Below are positions 12,301 through 24,200 of a stretch of 64,000 bases of DNA, piece after piece (position 1 is the stretch's first letter; every line of letters begins with the position of its first letter). A program made the position numbers and the translations under genes. The notes under the pieces are model-generated. The model had not been told where the DNA came from and made no database searches. It saw nothing but the letters and a program-made list of their open reading frames with translations. Where the stretch lies: positions 806,001 to 870,000 of the forward strand of contig JAEHOE010000026.1 of NCBI GenBank assembly GCA_016858145.1, read 5' to 3'. This DNA is from Edaphochlamys debaryana. Taxonomy: Eukaryota; Chlorophyta; Chlorophyceae; Chlamydomonadales.

Positions 12301-14400
12301 CCTGACGGCAGAGCAAATAGCCGCGCTACGAGCCGATGGCCACAACCCTACCCCCAGGGAAAGGGTGCAGACCCAGTACTTGGTGCGCTGGCGCCCCTCC
12401 CTCATACCCACCGGTGCCCTGGAGTGCTACGAAGAGATGGGCTTGGTGACAGAGACCGTCGCCAAAGCCTCGCAGCGACCCACTCCCCGAGGCACGGAGC
12501 CCGCCCGCAGACCCCTGTACGGAAGGGGGGTAGACCAGAACTTCCGATACGTCACATGGAAACCAATGTGGGCGCCCCTGGAGGCCCTCACAAACTGCGA
12601 CTCCTGGACGGCCGCACTCGCAAAGTACAACGCAACCCCGCGCCCAGGCCCCGCTGCAGCCGCCCCGACGGCCCGCCCGGACGCCAACCTCACTAACGCG
12701 CAGAGGCAAGGACGATGGGAGAGCCCGGCAGAGGACCCCGCAGCACGCACACGCCGCATCCTGGCCAACACCACTGTCCAACGCACCCCCTGCAACCCAT
12801 ACGCGGACATCCACCCCCCCGGGCGCTACACCATCCAGGCCGGCCGCCGCCGCCCCCAGGCCGACACCACGGACCCGGACACCGCCTTTGTCTACTCCCC
12901 CAACAGAACCTTGCTGGGCCAACTGCCCGCCAGCCGCCTGTGGGCCCTCCACCAGCGCCACCAGGCCGCACAGAGAGACCCGAATGCGTGCCCCCCGCCC
13001 CACGTGTTCGCCAAGTACGTCGCTCGCCTACTGTCGTACTACTGGGGCGAGGTCCCCGGTGGTAAACGAGCGAAGACAGCCCCGCGGGGACAAGACTGCC
13101 TCTGCCCCTGGACCCGGCTCCTGCTCCTGCGCGCCCTCGCCTCCGTCCCGATGGCCGGACCCGTGGTGGAACGCTTTGCCTCCCCGCTCACCTGCACCAG
13201 GTTCACCACCACCTACTGCAGCGCCCGAGAAGAAGACCGCCTGTTTGGAGCCGCTGGCGAGGCCTACTCCACCCTCATGGCGGGCCTGTCCATGGCCCAC
13301 CCACCGCACGACCCCGCCTCGGGGTTGAAAGCCCTGCAGTGGGCAGCGGCCAGCGCGGAAGTCAGCAACGGCTCCGGCACCCCCACCGTTAGCCTGCTGG
13401 TGCTCCCCTGGAGCAACACCGCCCCGTATACCCGCCTCCTCAACCACCGCCACGTGCACTCCCTCGCCCGGCTGCCAGACAGCATCTGCCCCCTCACCAC
13501 CGGGATTGGCCTACCTGAAGACCGCCCCGGCCCCCGGCACGGCATGCGCCTGGTGCTCGTCGCCAACGATGACGGGATAGCCGCCCTGAACGGGAGCGGC
13601 GCAGGCGAAGTTTCAAGCCGCTGGGCGACCCTCAGGAGTGAGCTCCTAAACAGAGGTGCCACGAAGCTTGCCCCGCCCAGGCTCGTGCCAGCCCACGAAC
13701 GGCCGGAGACACCAGCCGCGCCCAAGCTTGTGCCCCACGAGGCGCGCCGACAGGCACGTAGCCTCCGGGCCCAACCACCGCCAGACCCGCCAGCGACCGT
13801 AGTCGGCCCCCAGCCCGGCGGCTGGGCCGCGGACACGTTCCCGGCACGCCACCCACTACAATTCAACCCCGACACTGTTGTATGGACCGACGGCAGCAAA
13901 AAGCTCCGTGGAGGTAAACGGCCGAGAACGCACCCGCACAGGCGCATGTGCCTGGTCCATAGGCCGCGTGCTCCTCATCCACCCCAACGGCTCCGAAGAA
14001 GGTGGCACCGACACAATCACGCGCGCTGAGCTCTCTGGAATACGAGCAGGGCTAGTTGAGCTCGGCCGCGACTGCGACGAGCTGACCATCGCCAGCGACT
14101 CGCAAGCCTCGCTGGACCTCATCCTACGCGCAATCAAGGAGCCCCGTAAGCTGCGCCTGTCAAAGGCGCGCGCGCTACTGTTCGCTATCGTCGATGCGCT
14201 AGAGGAACTCGCCTCGCGAAACGTGCCCGTGCGCCTAGTGAAGGTGGTGTCGCATACTGGACTATACGGAAACGAGCAAGCAGACAAGGGAGCCGAGGAG
14301 GCTGCAGCCGACCATGAGGGCTGCGACGTGACTGAGCACGCCGTCCACCGTTGCCCAGTCGCGTTGCCCCCACATTAGCCCGGCTATCGTGCGCCCCACC
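9400..14400 (+). mobile_element. decayed LINE-type (non-LTR) retrotransposon
   Basis: A sense-strand unit of about 5 kb carries, in order, a non-LTR-type reverse transcriptase, a Pro/Ala-rich linker, a chromodomain-like segment, a PCIF1-like methyltransferase domain and a terminal RNase H. No long terminal repeats, integrase or protease were seen. No endonuclease domain is visible upstream of the reverse transcriptase, so the copy is probably truncated at its 5' end, as is common for LINEs. The frame is broken by one in-frame stop and two frameshifts. Both ends are approximate: I found no target-site duplication and no 3' tail. The element runs in the opposite direction to the adjacent WD40-type gene and ends less than 0.3 kb from its stop codon. 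Confidence 0.8.
9442..14378 (+). pseudogene. retrotransposon polyprotein: RT, chromo-like, PCIF1-like MTase, RNase H (broken)
   Basis: The reverse transcriptase lies in one frame from about 9442: LLPKDGDP and KNKRPIALANTCHKLY fingers, catalytic Asp in YLDLSAAFNTVNHDK (codon 9835-9837), GTIQGDTLSPVLF, and YADD at 10153-10164. A TAG at 10531-10533 interrupts the thumb, and the same frame then continues. Between about 11.82 and 11.93 kb the reading shifts by one base into a second frame. That frame holds a chromodomain-like block (about 12235-12640) and a PCIF1-like domain with ERFASPL at 13169-13189. A second shift at about 13.89-13.93 kb, near an A5 run, splits the RNase H: WTDGS sits in the second frame, while RAEL (Glu, 14028-14030), SDSQAS and NEQADKGA are in the third. 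All four RNase H acidic residues are present. The lesions are few, so decay is recent or modest. Confidence 0.85.
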
Positions 14401-14588
14401 GGTCGGACCCTGCGCCCGCTGCTGCTTGCGTGCAACCGCACAGCACATGGGAACCTGGATTCAGCCGCAACCCTGATGGGCGAGCTCAATCTCTGCGAAG
14501 TAGAGGGGTTACGGTACGCGCCCGCTATCCCCTCACGTCCTTCTATCCAGCGCCTCCCAGGCCGTGGTCGGCCAGACGGCCACCCCCT
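14379..14588. other. junction between retrotransposon and WD40-type gene 3' end
   Basis: About 210 bases separate the RNase H stop from the stop codon of the oppositely oriented WD40-type gene. It should hold the element's 3' end and what is left of the gene's 3' untranslated region. I see no TGTAA on the minus strand here, so the gene may use a signal inside the element. Confidence 0.4.
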
Positions 14589-17500
14589 TCACGCATCCCA
14601 CGGCTCGTCCCAGCCCGGCACCGCCGGGCTCAGCCCGCGTGCACGCCCCTCCCCCGCCTCCCCGGACCCTCCCCCGCCCCCTTGCGCATCGGCACCCGCA
14701 CTCCTCGCGCCTCGCCCCTGCCCCCAAAAGTCTAGCACCGGGAACGCCAGCACCTCCCCCGCCTCCACCGTGGCCCACGTCAGCACCGGCTTGCTCGCCG
14801 CCGCCACCACCATTTCCAAAGCGTCGTGGGGAAGGCTCCACGGCCCCGCCGGCGGCCCCGACCCCGACCCCGACCCCGCCCCTGAACTCGACGGTCCAGA
14901 AGACCCGCCCGCGGCCCCGGCCTCCGCTTCGGAACCTGCCCAGGTTGCGGTGGGCTGGGTTGCGGGCCCGGGGCCGTCGTCAGCCGCGGATGAGGGCGAC
15001 AAGCGGCGGTGTGCGGGGAAGGAGGCGGTGAGGAGCAGGGTCCGCACGGCGGACTTGAAGCTGGGCGGAAGGTGCGGGTGCACGGCGCGGCTCCAGGGCC
15101 GGCTGGGCAGCAGCAGGCGGAAGCCCAGCAGCTCGGACTGCGTGGCGGGATGGCAGGCAAACATCCACAAAGGGCACCATGGACAAAATAGATAAGAGCT
15201 CGGAGAAGCGAAGATAAACGAATCTTCCAAACCATGCTCCCTTGGGCCCACTACTAGCCCTAGCCCTAGCGCGCGGAAGCACCCCACCCCACCCTGGCGA
15301 CCCCCCCCTTCCGCCTCACGTTGGTGGCCACCAGAAGGCGCCCGTCCGCAGTCACGACGAGGCCGTTGATATGGGGCGGCCGCAGGCGCCGGCGCGCCGC
15401 CCGCCGCGCCGCGCGCGCCCTGCGCGAGGCCGAGCTGGAGCTGGCGGGAGGCCCCTTGGGCCCGCCCTTGTGCCCCGGTTGCTGCCCCTCCTGGCCCCCG
15501 CCCTCGCCCTGGCCTCCTGGGCCCTCCCCACGCGCTGCGCCCGGGCCCGGCCCTTGGGCGTTGCCTGCGCCGGAGCCCGAGGGCCCCGGGCCCGGCCCCG
15601 AGAGGCCCTCTTCCCCGCCGCCGCCGTCCCCCGGGTCCGCCGGGTCATGACGCGGGTCGCGTAGCTCCCATTGGGCGGGGGGCTTGAGCGAGATGCGGGT
15701 GAGCGTGGTGCTGGGATGGGCAGGGCGTCGGGAAAGAGGGAGGGCTGTGTTCAGTCCACGCCGCGACCCCAGTGTGAGCTTCCCGCCTTGCGCACCATGC
15801 TCCACTGCCCTCAGATCGACCTGGCCCCGGCCTGGACGACGTCCACATGCGCCCGTGCCCTCTCATCCCCGCCCACAGGCCCGCCCCCACCACCCCAGGT
15901 GCACTCCCCCGCACGCACCTGGGCCGGGTCACGTCCACCAGGGTCACGTGCTGTCGGTCCGTGGCGTGCGCCAGCAGCCCCGGCTGCCCTGGCACGAAGG
16001 CCAGCGCCAGCGGCGGCTGCCACTGGTGGTGCCGCAACGAGAACACCAGCTGCCGCCGCGGCACGTCGAACACAAACACCGACTGCGAACGAAGCGGGTG
16101 GAATGCGTGAGGTGGAAGGGAGGGTGAGCGGTTGCAAGTCCCATGCAGCAGCCAAAGAGCAGGAGGCTGCTACATGCGGAGACCGCGGACCGTGTGTACG
16201 GTGACCTGGCGTCGACCACAGATTACAGGGTACAGCCCTGGTCAACTGGGCTCTTGCGCATTGAGAGTTGCAAGAGTGGGCAAATGACTTCAAACAGCGA
16301 CACCCTAAGACTCACGAAGAGTGCGTCGAAGGAGGCGGCCAGCTTGTCTGCCGTGTGGTTGAACTTTAGGTACTGGCAGCCAGGGGCCAGGCGTCCGGGC
16401 AGCGAGGGCGGCAGCGGCACGTAGAGCACCTCGATCGGGTGGAAGCGGTAGCTGAGGAAGGCGGGGGCGGGGTCAGGCAAACGGCCGTCAGGAGCCGCCG
16501 GTGTCCGGAAGAGCCAATAAGTCTACCCAAGCTTGGCACCCTTCCGTACCCCGTCAGCAGCACGAACAGTAGCACGCACAGAGAACGGAGAACCCGAAAC
16601 GCTCCCAAACCAGGTCCATCACTCTCTCCCGACCCCCGTGCCCTCCCGCGCTCACTCGGGTCCCGCCGGCACCAGGTGTATGATGGGCGCGTCTGAGCCC
16701 ACCGCCAGCCAGCGGCCGTCGGGGGAGGGCTCCGCGGCGTTGAGGGGCTCCTGGAAGTCCACGATGGCGGCCGTGGTGGGCACCGCCTCGAGGGACAGCT
16801 GCACGGGGTCCCCGATCTAGGGCGTTGGGGTGGGGGTGGAGAGGTGCGGGTGGGGGTGGGAGGGGTGGCAGAAAGAGGGAAGGGAGTGGCGATGGCTCGG
16901 GGATGCGGGGTGCGGGCCGGCCGCTAGATAGGGGAACAGCCAAGAGCGTGCAACCGCCGCCGCTGCTGCTTGCGTCTGCGAGGAAACCAGACCAGGTAAT
17001 GTCTCTCTAGGCCAGACCCAGGCGTCCAACGCAACACCCTCACAGCCGCGGCTCACCTCCCGGAAGCTGGGGATGCGGTTCGCGGGGCTGATGTCGGGCT
17101 GTGGCTGCAGGGTGGGGAGCACCCGCTCCTCCCAGTACGCCCGGGCGCCCGCGTTGGGGCAGGCCCGCTCCCACCACTGCACCAGCGTCTCCTCCTCCGC
17201 CGCCGCCACCACCGCCCCGCCAGCCCCCATCGCCGACCCCGCGGCGGCGGCCGCCCCTGCTGCGCCCGCGCCCTGTCCCTCCACGCCCCCAGCCTGCGGC
17301 CCGAGCCCCTGCGCCGACCCTGGGGGCACTGGCCCCGCGGGAGCCTCGTGCCGCCTGGCCCGAGCGTCTGGTACGCTGGCCTGGGCGTGGGCAAGCGCGT
17401 GCGGGGTGGACCATGTCACCTCCCAGCGGGGCAGGTCTGTGATGGCGAAGGAGGCGGCGGTGATGCGGGGGAGCTCCGCCTCGTCGCCCGACCAGGGGGG

Positions 17501-20274
17501 CACGTGGAAGAGGTAGATGGCCTTGTCCTGTCGGGGACAGGATTTGGGGGGTGAGAGGCGCGGGGCGGTTGGGGGATCCGCTATCGATGGATGGATGGGC
17601 GTGTTTGTGGGTGGCGGTGGATGGCCGAGAGGGGGTGCAGCAACAGGGTACACGGGAAGGCCACACCAGTCCACCCGCCCCACACGCCCAAAGCCCGCAG
17701 ATGCACCTCATCCCTCTGCCCTAGCCCCCCAGGCCCACGCCCCCACCTGCGCCGCCACCAGCAGCCGCAGGGCGCCCCCGAAGTGGCCGAACCGCACCAT
17801 GTTGTTCATTCCCCAGAAGCCTCCGCGGACCTGGGGAAGGGGCAGGGGCAGGGGAGGACGGTTAAGGGGTGAGTCGGGTGAAGCCATGGCGCAGCCTCCC
17901 ACGTGCCGGGGGCTAGTAGCGCAGCCATGTGTGAAGTATGCTGAGTAGTACGGTTTGCGGGTGACTTATGGTTTTATGGTTGCCGTGCTCCAGTGTGTGT
18001 TGCCTGGGCGAGGTCTGTGCGCAAGCGAGGGCATGGACCATGGAGATGGGCGGGATCTCATGCCTTGGCCGCAGAGAACGCGTCAGCGTGCAGCACAGGC
18101 AACGGAAGGGAGCACCCGCACGCAACTCAGCGGCCGGCCCAATGCTTTGCACGTGCACTGCGGGGGCGCGGGGGGCACCCACTGCGCACCGGGAAGGCGA
18201 AGGTCGCGAGCCGAGCCAGTCGGGCGCTCCCGTCGGGCCGTGGGGCGCCATCGTGGGGCGAGGGCGATCCCGGGGGAACGTCTGTGTCGGGGCCGCCGCC
18301 GTCCGGGCTGGGGGAGGCGGCCGCGGAGCCCGAGCCGGAGGGGTAGGCGCCGGCGGAGGCCGAGGCGGAGGCGGAGGCGGCCCGGGCGGCCGCTCGGTAG
18401 GCGGGGCGCTCCCGCACGTAGGCGTAGATGTACAGGAAGCCGCGGTCGCCGCCTGGGGTTTGAAGGAAGCAGGGCATGAGTAGGTTCGGTCGCGTGCGTG
18501 ACGCCGGTTGGAAGGCGGCTGCGTGCAAATCCCCGGCGTGACACGGAGGCCGCCCGCATGGTAGCACTACAAGGCTCCTATGTGAGAGGGTCAGCGGAAC
18601 TTCTCCAACAGGCCGTTGGAAACATGCGAACTCGGTCAACCCGAGTGCGAAGGGCGCGCGGCAGATTCCCATCCAACACGCCCCTCCGCCCTGGAGCCCC
18701 GACAAGCTAGGCCGCCCACCTGCCGCAATGAACCGGCCGTCGGGCGACACCGCAATGGAGTAGTGGTTGGTCTGCAGCGCCACGGCGCACAGCTGCCGCA
18801 GCCGGCCCGGGCGCCCGGGCGCGGGCATGCTGCAGACTGCCAGCCTGCGGCAGGGGAGGGGGCCCGATCAAGATTATATTCTCCCATATTACAGCCCGAG
18901 CAATGGTGGGATGGGATGTGGGCAGGTGCTGGGGGCGGCCAGCGGTGCCAGCCCCCGGTTCAAACGTGCAGAGTACATCAGATAACAGCAGGCGCCTCAC
19001 CGCATGGGGCCCCCGATGAGCACCTCGATCTCCCCGTCCTCGTCCACCCCAGCCGCAGCGGCGGCCGCAGCCGCGGCGGTAGTCGTAGCCGTCCCCGCTG
19101 AACCCCCCGCAGCCGCCCCAGTTGGCCCCGCCGAGGCTGCGCGCGGCGCCGCGGCGGCGGCCGTGCTGCTGGAGGCTCCATCGCCCGAGGCCGCAGCATC
19201 GCCCGAGCGCGCTGGCCGCGGCTGCGGTTTTTGCTGCTGCTGGGGGGGCGGCGCCGCCGCCGAGGGCGGCGGCACCAGGGCGAGGCAGTCCATGGTCTGG
19301 AAGTGCTGGGCCCTGGTCGCGGGGTCAGGCAGGGCAAGGGCAGGGGTAAGGGACGTGTTTGGAACGTGCGGTGGGAACGCGGGCCGCTGGCGGTCAAGTA
19401 AAGCGGGCACCTGCTACATCCTAGTGGCTACCCGTCGGCAGGCGCTGCAGCCGCATGTACTCCCCCTCTGGTACCGCTGATCACAAAGCGCCTCACTTGG
19501 TGGTGCAGGGGTGCACGCCGCACTGGTCCGGAAGGGCGTACACCAGGCAGCCGCGCTGGGTGGCAATGCCGAGGTCCAGGGACACACCCGCCCGCATGTC
19601 TGCCTCCATGGCGGCGGCGTGGCGGGAGGCCTGCGGACAGTGCCGAGGGGACGGGTGAAGAGGGCGCGGTCAGCGGTCAGCGGTCGGCGGTTCGCGGGTG
19701 AGGCTTCACGAGTGGTAGGACAGGGGGGGATGAGGTTAGGAGGGGGGTGGTCAGACGGGTCGTGGGGTTGGCCAGACGGCACGCCGCCAGGTGGCACCCA
19801 CGGAGGGAGGCTTTGGGCCAGGACCGTAGCGCACCGGAGAAGGTACCGGGTTGGGCCACTATGGGCAGCTATTGCTGTGCAGACCTGGCGTACCTTGCGT
19901 GTTGTGGCCCGCCGGTACTGGTCGTCGGAGTCTTCCCCCGAGCTGCCGCCGCCGTCCTCGCTGTCGACTTCGTCCCCTTCCTCCTGACCAGAGTCCCCCT
20001 CGCCTTCACCGCCTAGCTCCTCATCTTCCGCGCCTTCCCCCTCCTCTTCGCTCATGGCGTCGGGGTCAGCTTCATCGCCAGGCCCGTCCTCCTCGTCCGT
20101 ATGGCCGTCCTCATCGGTATCATCGTCGACACCCTCCCAGTCGCCAAGTGGTCCCAGCAGCCCTGCCGCAACGGCATCGTTTGCGAGCTCGGCGGGGACG
20201 ACAAACTCGATATCATCCTCGTCCACCTCGCTGCTCTCGCTGCTACTGTCGGTCGGCTCCTCCTCGGCATCCAT
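14589..20274 (-). CDS. large WD40-type beta-propeller protein, function unknown
   Basis: Twelve exons (19894-20274, 19497-19630, 19001-19312, 18720-18844, 18190-18452, 17747-17830, 17057-17527, 16656-16816, 16316-16451, 15919-16082, 15320-15710, 14589-15137) join in frame into 1056 residues. The first ~120 residues are a highly acidic Glu/Asp/Ser tail starting MDAEEEPTDSSSESSE. WD40-like blades follow: YSIAVSPDGRFIAAG with GFLYIYAY, LRLLVAAQDKAIYLFHVP, EPSPDGRWLAVGSDAPIIH, HTADKLAASFDALFVS, LLAHATDRQHVTLVDV and HINGLVVTADGRLLVATN. Long Ala/Gly/Pro inserts separate blades. An acidic N-terminus plus a propeller is common in nuclear assembly or chaperone factors, but I cannot assign a family. 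The start ATG at 20274 precedes the acidic tail. The retrotransposon abuts its 3' end. Confidence 0.8.
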
Positions 20275-21274
20275 TGTTGATTTGGCCTGGTTCAAGGTAA
20301 GCAGGCACGCTCTGTTCTCATGTCGGCAGTGAGTTTCAGCTTGACGGTCGACGCGTTGCTTTTGGGCACGGGGCTGCGTAAGCTGAGCTATGTATTGTGT
20401 AGGTTTACGGCGGCGCAGTGACTACCTCTGCGGCATACGGGGCAGGCGCGGCTGCATGGCAGCGTGCCCCGCGCAAAGCCCTGCGAGACCCGAACAGACC
20501 CGGCCAGCCCCCCGAGGCCTGCGCAGACCCGGCCGGGGCCTCTCTGCCGCTCCCTTCAACGTGGCACGTAGTAAACCGCCCCTGTGCCCTGCCCGATACT
20601 GCAATTGCCGACCGCTGTAGCTGCCCAATTTGCAAGACCCTCGTTGCTTCTGTACCCGCATCCTGCACGCAGTTTCCGGCTAGCGATAGCCAGCATGCTT
20701 ACACCCCTCACCCCCCTTCGTTGCAGGAGTCCTCGCCCTCCTGGTTCGTGGGGCCTTCTGATGTCCTGCCCTTCTGTGCACAAGAACGCCTGTCCTTGCA
20801 GTCCATGTGTAGGGCCATGACGAAGGGGGCCCGTAACTGACGCACAGAAGGGGGGCTCTTGCGGGCTTGGACTGGACAGGAGGACACCGCCGGAGGGCAC
20901 CGGGGGAAGAGGGGTAAAGTTGGGTTATGTGCGGCGCGTCTGGCACGGCCGCGCCCGCAGTTACGCCGGCCTGCTGCAGAGTTCTGGTATACACACGAAC
21001 TGACAGAACGCCTGCCGCCACTCTTCTTGGTTGACACGCGACCCTTCGCGCCTCTTCATAAATGGCCGCGGACACGCCCGGTCGCCGTTTCCTCGACGCA
21101 TAGTATGTGTACAACTCTACCTGCCTGGATGCCTTATGATAGCCTCTAGCAGAGACGGGGCTAACCGAATGCCGCGGCTAAATGCCTCCGTCAGCGCCGT
21201 GATGCCAGCCGCTTGCTAAGGGGATACAACGGAATAGCGCACGCATGCTTTTTACAAAGCACTGAGCAGGGGAG
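20275..21274. promoter_or_regulatory. divergent intergenic region (WD40-type / four-span membrane protein)
   Basis: One kilobase lies between two divergent start codons. It should hold both promoters and 5' leaders. No gene or recognised element is visible. A ~29-base segment ending GCCAGCCGCTTGCTA (about 21192-21219) recurs imperfectly near 28096-28125. Confidence 0.4.
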
Positions 21275-24200
21275 ATGTCTCCCAGCCATGTTTCCGAACA
21301 GCATTTGAGCCGCTTCCAGCAGTTCAAGAGCGCTTACCTGCGACTGGGAACCGGCGTTACCGTAAACGAACTCAGGATTCAAGGAGGCACGGCCTGCGTG
21401 CTCCAAATCCTGGTTACGACGGTGCTCCCCGCCGTGTGGTACCCCCTGGTGAGCTGCTGAGCTCGCTGTGGCCAACCTGCGCTGCCCGGGAGCCAAGGCG
21501 GGACAGGGGTCTAAGAGGGCCACTGGTTGTGCGTTTGCGTGTGACGCGGGGGCGTACCCGCGACCGTCGGGAAGGGAGTGGGAGACGACGAGAGGGGACG
21601 GGCTCAGCAAACTGCGCTTCCAGGCAAGAACAGCCACGGGGGCCCTAACCCCGGTTGCGGAGAACGAGGTACAGACGTCGACATTTAAGGCCAAGCGAGA
21701 CACCTCTCATGGCCTCCTGGGGTCACGCGCGCTAGCACTGCCAATGCCGGGTCCGGGGTCTCCGTTTCCACCGTCTCCACCAGCGACGGTCACGCTTCCC
21801 TCGCTCACCCCACGCTCGCCCTCCGCATCCCCGGCCCTTCCCTCGGCCTCCGCCCTCCCCCGCACCACCCAACGCCCCCTCTCCCGCCACCCCCAACCCC
21901 AACCCCAACCCCATTACGACAGCTCTACTCCAAGGACGCGCGGCTGAATGCCATCCCCATCATCACGTGGGCCATCACCGCCTTCGTGGGCTGCCTGGTG
22001 AGGCACAGCCGCTGGCGAGGGGGGCAGTAATCTCTATTGGAAAGCGGGGATCATGGCTCGGAAGCCGGGTAGCAAGTGCGGGGATTTACAAGGGCCGGCC
22101 GTCCCTGCTCAGTGCTGGTGCTTGAGCTTGCGCTCAACGGGGCCAGCCCGTGGGGCGCCGGCAGGATGGTCCTGGGGCCTACCTTGCTTGTTTCTTGGTC
22201 TCAGGAAGTGGGGAGGGCGGTAGGGCAGCGGGCAGGGAACCCACCCGGGCCAGAGGGACGCGAGGCGGCCAGCGGGGCAGGGCTGCGCGGGTGCCGGGGG
22301 TGGCTTCGGCGCAGGGCCCTGCTCCGATGCCGCCGTCCCCCACCTCTCCTCCCTCCCCCTTCACCTCCCTCGCTCCCCCCCTCCCTCCCTACCCCCTCCC
22401 CCCCGTCCTCCGTCCCCTCCCCCTGTCAGGGCCTCATCTCCCTGGCCCTCCTCAAGGCCCTCCTGCTGGGGCTGCACTGCGTTCTGGCGCTGGCGCTGGG
22501 GGCGGGGCTGGGCGTGTTCCACACGGAGCTGTACCTCACCATGCAGGACAGGTGGGGGGGCAGGGGGTGTTTGAAGCTGATAAGCGGGAGAGCGTCTAGG
22601 GGCAAGGGGGGGGGAAGGGAGGTAGGGAGGGAGGTGGGAAGGGGTGTTCGAAGCTGGGGGCCGTGAGGGAGGCGGAGGGGAAGGGCCAGGTCAGAGGGGC
22701 GCTTCCGCCGTGCTACTTCCAGCGCGGGATAGGGGCAGGAGGGTAGATCACCGGAATGCTGCGGCGGGGTGCTGATGCGCCGAACGATGCTTGGCGCTCC
22801 CGGGCCCCTCATCAAACCGGCCCGGCCCCACCCGGCCCCTGCCCCGCAGGTGCGACCGCGCGCAGGCCTCCTACGCGGGTTGCGCCAACTGCACCTGCGC
22901 CGCCGCCTCCAACTGCACCTCGGCCCTGCTGACGGCGGCGGGGCCCTGCGGCGGCTGCCTGGCCTGGGGCACTGACGTGTGCGCGGGGGTGCAGGGCGGT
23001 GCGGGCGGCTTCCTGCCCTACATGGTGAGGGGGGCGGGGGCAGGGGTGGGGGAGGAAGGGGTGGAGGAAGGGGCGGAGGGAAAGGAGGGAAAGGCAGGGG
23101 TGGAAGGAGCAGGGGGCACCGGGGGTTTGCTCCTTGTGCAAGCAGTCGCCGGGGGAGGCAGGCGGGCCGCGGTGGTGCGCAGGAAGAGGTGCTTCGCAGC
23201 TGGTCCGCGTCACTCACGCACCCCTTTACCCTCGGGGATGAAGTCCCCCCTTCCCCACCCCCACCCCTTGTATCCCGCTCTGCTTCAAACACCCCCACCC
23301 AACCCACCCCTTCTCAGGGCCTGCTGGACCACCGCAGCCTTGGCCTGGCCCTGCTGGCTTGGCGCCCCCAACCCCAGCGATGACGCGATCCTACTCCGCA
23401 ACGATGACTCACCCCAACCCCCCCACCCCTGCACCCACCCCACCCACCCCTGTCCCCCCAGGGCCTGCTGGACCTGCTCTTCGTGTGCCTGCCCGCCATC
23501 TTCTCGCTCCAGCTGCTCATGCGGCTGGAGAAGGAGCGGGGGGAGGTGGCCAACAGGCTGCTGTACGCGCGGACGGTGGTGAGCGTGCTGCGTTTGGGGG
23601 GCCTGTCAAGGGAAGAGTGCGAGGCGTGGGAGGCATTGGTTCTGGGCTGGTTGGTGTTGGGGCTCAGGGGGAATTGGCCGCTAAGTTATGCTGTAAGTGA
23701 CAGCACGATACTGTTACACCGCCAGAGCGTCAGGCCTTAACCCGCCGGGTCCGCTTCGTCAGGTGACGTTCGAGTTGGAGCGGCTGGAGGCCAAGCGGGG
23801 CCTCGAGGTGGACCTGCAGGTGCGGCCGGGTGGGGGTGCGGGTGCGGGGGAGGACTGTGCGACGGGGAGCACGCGTCTACCTAGTCTACCTTCCTACCCT
23901 GAATTCCTCTCCGTTGCCCGTACGCACACCTCTGCCTCTATGCCCCCTGTGCCCCGTCTCTGCCCGCTCCGTCCGTCGCCCGTCCGCTGACCGTCCCCTC
24001 CCTGTCCTCTCCCTGTCCGTCTTCCGTCCCCTTCCCCCACCCGTCCCCCCCCACACACAGGTGTTCAAGCAGCTCCTGGCCACGCTGCTGCGCTCCGGGG
24101 GGCGGCGGGACCGGGCGCTGGCGGCCAGTGCGTGCGAGCTGCTGGGGCTGGAGCCGGAGCTGCTGGGGGGCGAGTTCGTGGACGAGGAGGCGCTGAGGGC

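Noticed and set aside
9442..14378. Annotating the retrotransposon open frames as three separate host genes
   Set aside because: RT, RNase H and linker domains follow the order of one LINE polyprotein in three frames; they are pieces of a single broken frame.
21888..21912. CCCCAA repeats as an interstitial telomere
   Set aside because: Only about four units forming the pyrimidine-rich tract before an exon; volvocine telomeres are TTTTAGGG-type, so this is an ordinary acceptor tract.
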